Below, one piece after another: positions 6,752-13,721 of a stretch of DNA of 13,721 bases. The position numbers and the translations under genes are program-made. The notes below the pieces were generated by a model that saw only the letters and a list, made by a program, of their open reading frames with translations, made no database searches and was not told the origin of the DNA. The stretch covers positions 1-13,721 of the forward strand of contig JANXNO010000273.1 of assembly GCA_025354075.1 (NCBI GenBank). Reading direction: 5' to 3'. The stretch comes from Burkholderiales bacterium (GTDB lineage Bacteria > Pseudomonadota > Gammaproteobacteria > Burkholderiales > Casimicrobiaceae). Positions within the stretch are counted from its first letter, which is position 1, and each line of letters begins with the position of its first letter.

Positions 6752-7903
6752 ATGCAGTTTCATCTCCCCGACCCGCGCGCCTTCCCGATCTATGAAGGCA
6801 ACCCCGCTAACCCTTTAATCGATCTCGCGCTCGCCTCGCTGGCCGCTGAACTTGGCGTGATTCAGGAAAAGCGCGACACCGAATTGCGTGAGCATCTTGC
6901 CGCGCTGCTCAGTGCCAACAACACCAGCGAAATCAGCGATGCACTTACTCGTGCGCCCTCGCTCGCCGTGCAACGGCACATCACGCGCGTGCTCGCCAGC
7001 GCGCATGTGGAAGCGGGTCTTGCGCGAGGCGACGCAGCGCTGCCAACGACCGTTTTTTCCATCCCAGTGATCATCGTCGCCGCCAACCCGACACCCGTGA
7101 ACATTCCGGGCGCGCTGCCCCATATCGACGCCTTTGTCGCACTTATGAAAGAGCACGGCGCGTTGCGTGGCAACCAGACGTTTGCGTTGTCCAATGCACT
7201 CGCAGCGTCAAGTGCGTTCGCGCTTGACAAACTGCCTGCGAGTCTTGATTGGTGGGCGACCTTGCTGGATAGGGCCGACAGCCCGGTACGTATCGAGCGT
7301 GCCGCGATGGCCGTGCCAGAGAATCAGGAGAGCGTGTTTCTGCGCTTCCTCATCGGCACCGCGCTGGCTGGCCCTGGCGTTGATTTGCTGACAGAAAACG
7401 ATACGGGCAAGTGGGGCATGCCGTTCACGCAAACGTTCGCCAAACAGCTCGGTGGTGGCACGCTGTCGTTGCTCGCGTTGCCGCGTCCGCCGCGCGCGCC
7501 GCTGGCGGCATTGTTTCAGGGCCGCGCGGCGCAGCGCGAGGTGTCGATGCAGCTCTTCGCGACTAACGCCATCCGCAAATTTCGCGGCAACGTCGGCGAG
7601 CCCGAGGCCGTCATCTCCGCGCATCGGACGGCTAATGGCGGCGAAGTGCGCCTGAGCTTGTCCAATCCTTTCGACGAAAAAGGGGCCGAGGGCTTCCGCG
7701 CGGAACTTCACGCGACGGATCGCGCCCAAGACGTGGCGGTCGCGATGCAGGATTTGCTGCGCGAATGCAATGTGGAGTCGGTGACGGTGCTCGCCGATGT
7801 GTTCCCAGACTTGGACAGCGAGACCAAATTGCCGATGCTGTTCCGCGCCGACGCGCTAGAAGGCGCGGCCGACAAGGCGATCAGCGCGGCGATGTTGCAT
7901 TAA
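6752..7903 (+). CDS. Conserved-looking protein of unknown function (383 aa)
   Basis: I do not recognise this protein. It is 383 aa, with no signal peptide and no clear membrane helix, so it is probably cytoplasmic. It is rich in Ala and Leu. The N-terminal part (about 1-100) looks mostly helical. A Val/Ile/Pro-rich stretch PTTVFSIPVIIVAANPTPVNIPG lies at about 98-120. A further segment (around 230-250) has GGGTLSLLALPRPPRAP, and the last third has alternating charged and hydrophobic residues suggesting an alpha/beta domain. It shows the base composition and codon use of its neighbours and a continuous frame across 1.15 kb, so it is a real gene. The ATG is preceded by only a weak GCAGG one base away. 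It lies 68 nt after the amidohydrolase gene with a repeat between, and may or may not be co-transcribed with it. Confidence 0.8.
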   Translation: MQFHLPDPRAFPIYEGNPANPLIDLALASLAAELGVIQEKRDTELREHLAALLSANNTSEISDALTRAPSLAVQRHITRVLASAHVEAGLARGDAALPTTVFSIPVIIVAANPTPVNIPGALPHIDAFVALMKEHGALRGNQTFALSNALAASSAFALDKLPASLDWWATLLDRADSPVRIERAAMAVPENQESVFLRFLIGTALAGPGVDLLTENDTGKWGMPFTQTFAKQLGGGTLSLLALPRPPRAPLAALFQGRAAQREVSMQLFATNAIRKFRGNVGEPEAVISAHRTANGGEVRLSLSNPFDEKGAEGFRAELHATDRAQDVAVAMQDLLRECNVESVTVLADVFPDLDSETKLPMLFRADALEGAADKAISAAMLH

Positions 7904-8209
7904 CGATTTGCAGCGAGGTCGCGCTGTTCAGTCGTCCTGAAAAGGTCAGTAAAGGTGCGCATAGCGCACCCTACGCGTCAGCAACTTTTTAATGTAATCC
8001 TTATTCAATAAGGGCCTAGCGCACTAAAAATATAAAAGTCGATAATCTGCAAAACAGCCGCGTAGCCCCAATGAAAACGCCATAAAATAAAAAAGCTGTA
8101 GTGAAAATTAGTAAAATTTAATCCTAAATTGCACTTCATCCGACCTAAACGTCGCTCGTCTCACGCCCGCCCCCGATTTCCCACTTTGCCGCCATACTTC
8201 GCCGCCCCA
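7904..8209. other. Intergenic region, A+T-rich, upstream of dsbB
   Basis: These 306 bases hold no credible gene. The first part carries a REP-like hairpin (7954-7975). From about 7982 to 8135 the composition becomes strikingly A+T-rich against the surrounding DNA, with several A-tracts and a short symmetrical element (CCTTATT-C-AATAAGG, 7999-8013). This is where a dsbB promoter is expected. TAAAAT at 8112-8117 could be a -10 box, but no matching -35 box is seen. A TTG-initiated extension of dsbB (from 8129) runs into this region and is not preferred. Confidence 0.6.
7954..7975. repeat. Single GTAG-headed REP-like hairpin
   Basis: GGTGCGC and GCGCACC form a perfect 7-bp stem with a 3-nt loop, followed by CTAC. 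On the minus strand it reads GTAGGGTGCGC and so on, so it has the same GTAG head as the two paired elements but a different stem. It lies about 50 nt after the stop of the 383-aa gene and may act as a transcript-end hairpin, although no T-tract follows. Confidence 0.65.
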
Positions 8210-8737
8210 ATGAATCCCCTGAACGTTTTCCCCTCCCGACGCAGCGCCTATTTCACCGGATTTTTAATCTGTGCGGCGCTGATCGCCTACGCGCTTTATC
8301 TGCAATATGTGCAGATGCTGGAGCCGTGCCCGATGTGCTGGTTTCAGCGCGTGGCCGTGGTCGCGCTGGGGCTCGTTTTTCTGATCGGTGCTGTGATGAA
8401 TCCCGGACGACCCGGAGCCAAGGTGATGGCGTGGCTCGCGCTGTTGACCGGCGGTGCGGGCGCGGTGCTCGCGGCGCGCCACCTGTACATTCAATCGCTG
8501 CCCGCCGACGCGCTGCCGAGCTGCGGTATGGGCATTACTTACATGCTCGAATCCTTGCCGTTTCTCGATGTGTTTGCCCGCGCGCTCAAGGGCAGCGTCG
8601 AATGCAACAAGATCGATTTGATTCTCGGATTGCCGATTCCTGCGTGGACGCTGATCTTTTTTGTCGTAGCCGTTATCGCGGCGTTTTCACTCATTAACCA
8701 TCGCGCCTCGGGTCAGCCCAAGGCGCTCTTCAGGTAA
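8210..8737 (+). CDS. dsbB: Disulfide bond formation protein B
   Basis: The product is 175 aa from the ATG at 8210, like E. coli DsbB (176). It reoxidises DsbA in the periplasm and passes electrons to quinones in the inner membrane. Seen: four hydrophobic segments at about 14-33, 46-63, 71-88 and 145-163; the first periplasmic disulfide pair C40-P-M-C43 followed by the conserved WFQR with its quinone-related arginine; and the second pair C105 (LPSCGMG) and C132, close to E. coli C104 and C130. A TTG start at 8129 would add 27 residues rich in Arg/Pro/Ser that are not typical, so the ATG is chosen. The following peptidase gene starts 8 nt after the stop, so the two are probably co-transcribed. 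The secreted peptidase has no obvious dependence on disulfides. Confidence 0.95.
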   Translation: MNPLNVFPSRRSAYFTGFLICAALIAYALYLQYVQMLEPCPMCWFQRVAVVALGLVFLIGAVMNPGRPGAKVMAWLALLTGGAGAVLAARHLYIQSLPADALPSCGMGITYMLESLPFLDVFARALKGSVECNKIDLILGLPIPAWTLIFFVVAVIAAFSLINHRASGQPKALFR

Positions 8738-8745
8738 TAGCGCAA

Positions 8746-10824
8746 ATGAAAAAAGCGTTACTCGTCGCCGCCTCTCTCATGCTCCCCGCTCTGCTCAACG
8801 CGCAATCAATGACGGCCTTAAACCCTCCCGCAACGCCATCACGTCCTGTGACTGAAACGGTCAACGGCACCACGCTCACCGACCCGTATCGCTGGCTTGA
8901 GGACAACAAGTCGGAAGAGGTCGTGAAGTGGACCCGCGCGCAGCATGATGCAGCACTCGGTTGGCTGGCTAAAAACACGCCGGAGGTGCCCGGTCTACGC
9001 GATGAATTGACGCGCTACACCGATCGCACGATCACCTCGCCGCCGTCTTTCAAAAAAGGTCGCGAGTTCTTTACACGCAAAGTGAAGGGCGATGCGCAAG
9101 CCAAGTTCTACACCCGTCTTGACGGCAAAGAGGTGCTGCTGTTCGACCCGGTCAAACTCGATCCGTCGGGCAAATCTTCGCTCGCAGATCAGTCGTATTC
9201 GCGTGACGCGAGTATCGTGGCCGTTGGTATTCAGGTCGCGGGCGATGAGTTGCCTACGCAATACATCATCGATAGCAAAACCGGCGCGACCTTACATGCG
9301 CCGCTGGTGCAGGTGCAAAACGTGTCTTGGACCAAAGACAACGGCGTTGCGTATATCGAACAGCGCACGCCGGAGCAAATCGCGAAGCAACTGCCATTGT
9401 TTTGGCAGAAATTGACGCTCGGCAGCCCAGTCAAAGATGCGCCGGTCGTTCACAAATGGACGGACGCAAAAAACTGGGGCAGTGTTTACGAGTTTGAATA
9501 CTCGCCGTACACGATGTATGACCTTGGCGAGGGCTGGCAACAGAACACGGTGTCGATTGCGCGCACGGGCAGCAATGACGCGCCGCGAGTGATCTTCAAC
9601 GAGAAGGGCGCTCGTGCCACCATCGAAATGGTCGGTGACACGATCTACGCACGCACTACGGCCAATTCGCCGAATGGTCGCTTGCTTAAAGCGAGCGTGG
9701 TGAAGCCTGAATTCAAGGACTGGAAAGAGATCGTTCCTGAAGAAAAGGGCGTGGTGCTTGAGTCGTTCGTAGTGACGAAAAAGAACCTCATCGTCGTTGA
9801 AAAGCGCGACCTGCTGAAACGCGTGCGGGTGCTTGATCTTGATGGCAAATTCATCCGTGATTTGCCCGCGCCAGAATTCGGCAGCATCACCGGCGTTTCG
9901 TATGACCGCGACAGCAACACCCTGTACGCCGCGCTCGCCACTTTCGTCGCGCCGTTCAAGCTGTACAAGCTTGACGCCGACCGCCTCGACTGGCAGTTTC
10001 TGTATCAGGACGAATCGGCGCTCGACACGTCGAGCATCGAAACCAAACAGGTGACATTCACCAGCCGTGACGGTGCGAAAGTGCCGATGTTTTTGAGTTA
10101 TAAAAAAGGCATCAAACTCGACGGCAACAATCCAACCATGCTCTATGGCTACGGCGGCTTCAACATCGGCATCAGCGTCGGCTATCTCGGCGCGTTCGCC
10201 ACACTTATCAATCGCGGCGTCGTGGTCGCACAACCGGGCCTGCGCGGTGGCGACGAATATGGCGAGGCGTGGCACGAAGGCGGCATGCGCGGCAACAAAC
10301 AAAACGTGTTTGATGACTTTTACGCGGCTGCTGAATACCTGATTAAACAGGGTTACACCAAGCCGTCGAAAATGGTCGCGTACGGCGGCAGCAACGGTGG
10401 CTTGCTGGTTGGCGCAGCGGCGACGCAGCGCCCTGATTTGTTCAAGGGCATCGTCTGTTCGGTGCCACTCTTGGACATGGTGCGCTATCACAAATTCCGC
10501 ATTGCTCGTTACTGGATTCCGGAGTACGGCGACCCCGATAGAACCGACGATTTCAACTGGCTGCTGCGCTACTCGCCTTACCACAATGTTCGTGCGGGTG
10601 TGAATATGCCAACGATGCTGGTGATCGCGGGCGAAAACGACACCCGCGTTGACCCATTGCACGCGAAAAAATTTGTGGCGCTTGCTCAAGCAAACCTGGG
10701 TCAAACCAATCCGGTGATGCTCAAAATGGACTATGACTCCGGTCACGGCACCGGTAACTCTACCGCGCAGCAGGTGGAGGATCGTGAAACGTGGTTGCGG
10801 TTTATTTTGGCGATGACGAAGTAG
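8746..10824 (+). CDS. Prolyl oligopeptidase family serine peptidase (S9A), exported
   Basis: The product is 692 aa with an N-terminal Sec signal peptide (MKKALLVAASLMLPALLNAQ; cleavage probably after LNA). The enzyme should cleave short peptides after proline in the periplasm or outside the cell. Seen: the PxTP...V.DPYRWLED start typical of the family (residues about 30-53), a central region of about 80-420 that should be the beta-propeller gating the active site, and a C-terminal alpha/beta-hydrolase domain. The catalytic triad is visible: Ser549 (YGGSNGG), Asp632 (GENDTRV, with Arg634 matching the substrate-binding arginine) and His667 (SGHGTG). AGGT overlapping the end of dsbB, 10 nt before the ATG, is a possible ribosome site. 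A 549-aa antisense frame over this gene is a codon-bias shadow. Protease II (oligopeptidase B) is a less likely alternative. Confidence 0.94.
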   Translation: MKKALLVAASLMLPALLNAQSMTALNPPATPSRPVTETVNGTTLTDPYRWLEDNKSEEVVKWTRAQHDAALGWLAKNTPEVPGLRDELTRYTDRTITSPPSFKKGREFFTRKVKGDAQAKFYTRLDGKEVLLFDPVKLDPSGKSSLADQSYSRDASIVAVGIQVAGDELPTQYIIDSKTGATLHAPLVQVQNVSWTKDNGVAYIEQRTPEQIAKQLPLFWQKLTLGSPVKDAPVVHKWTDAKNWGSVYEFEYSPYTMYDLGEGWQQNTVSIARTGSNDAPRVIFNEKGARATIEMVGDTIYARTTANSPNGRLLKASVVKPEFKDWKEIVPEEKGVVLESFVVTKKNLIVVEKRDLLKRVRVLDLDGKFIRDLPAPEFGSITGVSYDRDSNTLYAALATFVAPFKLYKLDADRLDWQFLYQDESALDTSSIETKQVTFTSRDGAKVPMFLSYKKGIKLDGNNPTMLYGYGGFNIGISVGYLGAFATLINRGVVVAQPGLRGGDEYGEAWHEGGMRGNKQNVFDDFYAAAEYLIKQGYTKPSKMVAYGGSNGGLLVGAAATQRPDLFKGIVCSVPLLDMVRYHKFRIARYWIPEYGDPDRTDDFNWLLRYSPYHNVRAGVNMPTMLVIAGENDTRVDPLHAKKFVALAQANLGQTNPVMLKMDYDSGHGTGNSTAQQVEDRETWLRFILAMTK

Positions 10825-10984
10825 TCGCGGGCGATCAAGCCGGGAGAGACCAAACGCCGCGACGAGCGGTGGGCACGCCGCTTGTTCGCCAAACCGGATT
10901 GCATCAACGAATGTGTCGTGCGGTCGGAGATGCAGAAACAAGCAGCTTTTTGCCGAAACGGTGGCTTGGCTTGGGTGTAAGTCG

Positions 10985-10998
10985 CTATTCGCGAATAG
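10985..10998. promoter_or_regulatory. Perfect 14-base palindrome, possible operator
   Basis: CTATTCGCGAATAG is its own reverse complement, flanked by GTCG on the left and TCGAC on the right, so the symmetry extends imperfectly to about 23 bases. With no loop it suits a dimeric DNA-binding protein better than an RNA hairpin. It lies about 130 nt upstream of the rpsO -10 box, far for a classical repressor site. The binding protein is unknown. Confidence 0.35.
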
Positions 10999-11124
10999 TC
11001 GACTAATGACGAAAATCTATGTTAGCCCTAGTCGCATAAGGTTTTCAATGCAAAGCTGTTTTAATTTGGCGCTGATTTGTTCGGTCGATTCAGGACCGAG
11101 CGCAAGCTAAGCCGCTTGAGCCCT

Positions 11125-11130
11125 TATAAT
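11125..11130 (+). promoter_or_regulatory. Putative -10 box of the rpsO promoter
   Basis: A perfect TATAAT lies 109 nt before the rpsO ATG. The hexamer at the right distance upstream does not resemble TTGACA, so recognition may need upstream or discriminator contacts (GTGGGG follows). A start near 11137 would leave a leader of about 100 nt, long enough for the autoregulatory structures common for S15. Confidence 0.55.
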
Positions 11131-11145
11131 GTGGGGCTTAATTCG

Positions 11146-11163
11146 AAAAAACAATCGTTTTTT
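11146..11163 (+). promoter_or_regulatory. A/T hairpin in the rpsO leader
   Basis: AAAAAAC and GTTTTTT pair around an AATC loop (7-bp stem, six of them A-U). It lies just downstream of the predicted transcription start. It could be a weak early attenuator (the 3' arm is a T6 run) or a 5'-end structure. S15 regulates its own mRNA through leader structures in several bacterial groups, but the structures differ, and I cannot assign this one to a known type. Confidence 0.35.
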
Positions 11164-11239
11164 GGGGTGCATTGGCAACAGATCTGGCGAAAGCTAGCGA
11201 TGCTTCTCCGGCTAACGAATCAAAAGAGAAAGACTCATC

Positions 11240-11512
11240 ATGGCATTGACGCCCACACAAACCGCAGCAATCATTGCCGAACATGGCCGCTCCAAGGGCG
11301 ACTCCGGTTCGACCGAGGTGCAAGTTGCGCTGCTCACCGCGAACATCAACGCGCTGGCCGCCGACCACTTCAAAGTTCACACCAAAGACCACCACAGCCG
11401 TCGCGGCCTGCTCAAGATGGTTAATAACCGTCGCAGCCTGCTCGCGTATCTGAAAAACACAGACCGCGCACGCTACCAGTCATTGATCGAAAAGCTCGGC
11501 CTGCGCAAGTAA
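11240..11512 (+). CDS. rpsO: 30S ribosomal protein S15
   Basis: The product is 90 aa, as usual for S15 (89 in E. coli). S15 is a primary binder of 16S rRNA in the central domain of the small subunit. Seen: the typical helices with [38 protein letters not shown] and a C-terminal [20 protein letters not shown] upstream of the ATG is the ribosome site. It is followed by pnp after 130 nt with a hairpin between, the classic rpsO-pnp arrangement. The long leader suggests autoregulation by S15. Confidence 0.98.
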   Translation: MALTPTQTAAIIAEHGRSKGDSGSTEVQVALLTANINALAADHFKVHTKDHHSRRGLLKMVNNRRSLLAYLKNTDRARYQSLIEKLGLRK

Positions 11513-11533
11513 TTGCAGCTGTAACGCCGTTGG

Positions 11534-11566
11534 AAGGCCGCTCTCCGCTTGGGGTTGCGGCCTTTT
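11534..11566 (+). terminator. rpsO-pnp intergenic terminator or attenuator hairpin
   Basis: AAGGCCGC (11534-11541) pairs with GCGGCCTT (11557-11564); an inner CTCC/GGGG pairing extends the structure, and a short T run follows (TTTTGCTTT). It fits a leaky rho-independent terminator between rpsO and pnp, as known from E. coli, letting some transcripts read into pnp. In E. coli pnp is also autoregulated through an RNase III stem in this interval; no long stem of that kind is evident here. Confidence 0.65.
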
Positions 11567-11642
11567 GCTTTATTAGTCTCGCCCGTTTACGAAACGATAG
11601 TTAACCCCGCGCAAAAAGCGCAAAAAAGAAAGGTACCAGCCG

Positions 11643-13721
11643 ATGCTGACCGCAACCAAAAAGTCCATCCAATATGGCGCAAACACGTTAACCCTGGAGA
11701 CTGGCGAAATTGGTCGCCAGGCTGACGCAACCGTACTGGTGCGTTATGGCGATACCGTTGTGTTGGTCTCGGCCGTTGCCAAGACCAGCGTCAAAGACGG
11801 GCAAGACTTCTTCCCGCTCACCGTTGATTACATGGAAAAGTTCTACGCCGCAGGCAAAATCCCCGGTGGATTTTTCAAGCGCGAAGGCCGACCCTCCGAG
11901 AAAGAAACGCTCACTTCACGCCTTATTGATCGCCCAATTCGTCCGCTGTTTCCAGAAGGTTTCTACAACGAAATTCAGATCATCGCGCAGGTCATGTCGA
12001 TTGATCCTGAAATCGATTCCGACATCCCGGCCATCATCGGCGCATCGGCTGCGTTGTACTTGTCGGGCGTGCCATTTGCCGCACCGATCGCCGCCGCGCG
12101 CGTCGGTTACGCCAACGGTCAGTACATCCTGAACCCCAGCAAAACCGAGCTCATCACCTCCGAGATGAACCTCGTGGTCGCCGGCACGCAGGACGCTGTA
12201 ATGATGGTCGAATCAGAGGCCATTGAGCTGCCTGAAGACGTGATGCTCGGAGCCGTGTGGTACGGCCACGCGCAACAACAAGCGGTGATCGACATGATCC
12301 TCGCGCTCGGTGAAGATGCCGCGAAGCCAGCATGGGAATGGACCGCGCCGGTCACGCACCCTGACCTCGTTGCCAAGATTTTTGCGGTTGCGGGCCCCGG
12401 TTTCGATGACGCCTACAAAATCAAGAGCAAAGGTGCTCGCAGCGCAAAACTTAAAGAAGTGGTCGCCGCTGCTGAAGCCGCGCTTATTCCGGCCGACGCT
12501 GATACCGCGACCAAAAACCAAATCAAGAATGAAATTTTCGCGCTTGAAGCGAAAACCGTTCGCGAGCAAATTTTGCGCGGCGAGCCACGCATTGACGGTC
12601 GCGACACACGCACCGTGCGTCCGATCAGCGTGCGCACCGGCGTGCTGCCACGCACCCACGGCTCAGCCCTGTTCACCCGCGGCGAAACGCAGGCGTTGGT
12701 GGTTGCGACGCTCGGCACCAAACAGGATGAGCAAATGATTGACGCGCTCGCCGGTGAATACCGTGACCGCTTCATGCTTCACTACAACATGCCTCCGTTC
12801 GCCACGGGCGAGACCGGTCGCGTGGGCACACCCAAGCGCCGCGAAATCGGTCATGGCCGTCTTGCAAAACGCGCGCTCGTCGCTGTGTTGCCGTCGGAAA
12901 AGGACTTCTCGTACTCAATGCGCGTCGTCTCTGAAATCACCGAGTCGAACGGCTCCTCGTCGATGGCTTCGGTCTGCGGCGGCGCTCAGGCGCTGATGGA
13001 TGCAGGCGTTCCGTTGAAAGCCCCGGTCGCTGGTATCGCGATGGGCTTGATCAAGGAAGGCACGCGCTTCGCGGTGTTGACCGACATCCTCGGTGACGAA
13101 GATCACTTGGGCGACATGGACTTCAAAGTGGCCGGTACCGATCGTGGGATCACCGCGCTGCAGATGGATATCAAAATCCAGGGCATCACCAAAGAAATCA
13201 TGGGCGTCGCCCTCGCGCAGGCCAACGAGGCGCGGATTCATATCCTCAAGATCATGAACGAAGCGATGCCGCACGAGCGTACCGAGATGAGTGCTTACGC
13301 GCCACGCATGGTCACCTTCAAGATCAATCCTGAAAAGATTCGTGACGTTATCGGCAAGGGCGGCGCGGTCATTCGTGCGCTGTCTGAAGAAACGCATTGC
13401 CAGATCAACATCGAAGACGACGGCACCATCACCATCGCCTCGCCAAACGGTGACGATCTCGCCGAATGCAAAAAACGCATCGACGCGATCACCGCTGAAG
13501 TCGAAGTGGGCAAAACCTACGAGGGCCCGATCATCCGCATCATGGACTTCGGTGCCGTCATTCAGCTACTGCCAGGCCGTGATGGTTTGCTGCACATCAG
13601 CCAGATCGCCAACGAGCGCGTCAACGCCGTCACCGATTACTTGACCGAAGGCCAAACGGTCAAAGTCAAAGTGCTCGGCTTCGACGACAAAGGTCGCGTC
13701 AAGCTGTCGATGAAAGCGCTG
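11643..13721 (+). CDS. pnp: Polyribonucleotide nucleotidyltransferase (PNPase), 3' end cut by window edge
   Basis: The frame is open for 693 codons to the right edge, without a stop or frameshift; E. coli PNPase has 711 residues, so most of the gene is here. The enzyme degrades RNA from the 3' end using phosphate and is a core part of the degradosome. Seen: the first RNase PH-like domain ([10 protein letters not shown], then [11 protein letters not shown]), a helical linker around 215-310, and the second RNase PH domain with the catalytic D487, D493 and K495 ([14 protein letters not shown], matching E. coli 486/492/494). A KH domain follows with G571-KGG, and an S1 domain starts near 624 ([19 protein letters not shown]). 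The start ATG has GAAAGG 9 nt upstream. It is the partner of rpsO. Confidence 0.98.
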   Translation, partial: MLTATKKSIQYGANTLTLETGEIGRQADATVLVRYGDTVVLVSAVAKTSVKDGQDFFPLTVDYMEKFYAAGKIPGGFFKREGRPSEKETLTSRLIDRPIRPLFPEGFYNEIQIIAQVMSIDPEIDSDIPAIIGASAALYLSGVPFAAPIAAARVGYANGQYILNPSKTELITSEMNLVVAGTQDAVMMVESEAIELPEDVMLGAVWYGHAQQQAVIDMILALGEDAAKPAWEWTAPVTHPDLVAKIFAVAGPGFDDAYKIKSKGARSAKLKEVVAAAEAALIPADADTATKNQIKNEIFALEAKTVREQILRGEPRIDGRDTRTVRPISVRTGVLPRTHGSALFTRGETQALVVATLGTKQDEQMIDALAGEYRDRFMLHYNMPPFATGETGRVGTPKRREIGHGRLAKRALVAVLPSEKDFSYSMRVVSEITESNGSSSMASVCGGAQALMDAGVPLKAPVAGIAMGLIKEGTRFAVLTDILGDEDHLGDMDFKVAGTDRGITALQMDIKIQGITKEIMGVALAQANEARIHILKIMNEAMPHERTEMSAYAPRMVTFKINPEKIRDVIGKGGAVIRALSEETHCQINIEDDGTITIASPNGDDLAECKKRIDAITAEVEVGKTYEGPIIRIMDFGAVIQLLPGRDGLLHISQIANERVNAVTDYLTEGQTVKVKVLGFDDKGRVKLSMKAL

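Larger units (their letters stand above)
10825..11239. other. Intergenic region before rpsO with regulatory signals
   Basis: These 415 bases have no credible gene. Near the peptidase end, 10863-10884 can form a 7-bp stem (CGAGCGG / CCGCTTG, one G-T pair) without a following T-tract, a weak candidate for a transcript end. Further on are a perfect 14-base palindrome (10985-10998), a consensus -10 box (11125-11130) and an A/T hairpin in the rpsO leader (11146-11163). The stretch 11010-11080 contains nothing I can name. Confidence 0.6.

Noticed and set aside
8129..8209. TTG-initiated extension of dsbB
   Set aside because: It would place 27 basic and Pro/Ser-rich residues before the first membrane helix, unlike DsbB; the ATG at 8210 gives the family length.
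9292..10941. A 549-codon open frame antisense to the prolyl oligopeptidase gene
   Set aside because: It lies entirely opposite a gene with a full catalytic triad; the translation is His/Arg/Val-rich without domains, as expected from the opposite strand of GC-biased codons.
10791..11006. A 71-codon plus-strand frame after the peptidase gene
   Set aside because: It overlaps the peptidase 3' end in another frame, has no plausible ribosome site and spans the palindrome region; no domain is seen.
11077..11424. A 115-codon frame overlapping the rpsO promoter and gene
   Set aside because: It reads through the TATAAT box, the leader hairpin and most of rpsO in another frame, so it is not a gene.

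Overview
This window looks like an ordinary housekeeping segment of a moderately GC-rich betaproteobacterial chromosome. The suggestion rests on the rpsO-pnp pair, a proS - lytic transglycosylase - gluQ run, and a stand-alone proteasome-like peptidase resembling BPH, a family known from betaproteobacteria. No species-level marker such as rRNA is present, so the taxonomic call is an inference. No tRNA, CRISPR array, prophage, insertion sequence or transposase gene was seen.

Left half (1-5745, all on the minus strand). Read in the direction of transcription the order is proS, a periplasmic lytic transglycosylase, gluQ, a proteasome-type peptidase (BPH-like), hslO (Hsp33), hslR (Hsp15) and the start of a SAM-dependent methyltransferase that runs off the left edge. 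Junctions are tight: TGATG between proS and the transglycosylase, 22 nt before gluQ, 17 nt before hslO, 3 nt before hslR, and an ATGA overlap before the methyltransferase. The exception is the 138-nt gap before the peptidase, which holds an inverted-repeat element and a consensus -10 box. The layout therefore splits into a tRNA-charging/envelope group and a proteostasis group (peptidase, redox-activated chaperone, ribosome-salvage heat-shock protein).

Right half (5832-13721, all on the plus strand). This part carries an N-formylglutamate amidohydrolase family gene, a 383-aa protein I do not recognise, an A+T-rich intergenic stretch, dsbB, a secreted prolyl oligopeptidase (S9A), a 415-nt regulatory intergenic region, then rpsO and pnp. 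pnp is open to the right edge and lacks only its last codons.

The most noteworthy non-coding signal is a set of REP-like palindromes that begin with GTAG. Two are inverted pairs (2264-2327 and 6680-6742) and one is single (7954-7975). In both pairs the TAG of the GTAG head is the stop codon of the preceding gene (gluQ and the amidohydrolase gene). A separate, CTCTCCCGC-type repeat pair sits inside the apparent 5' end of the transglycosylase gene and makes its start codon doubtful. I found no convincing undescribed multi-gene system. The best candidates for follow-up are the BPH-like peptidase next to hslO/hslR, the unrecognised 383-aa protein, and the stop-codon-associated repeats.
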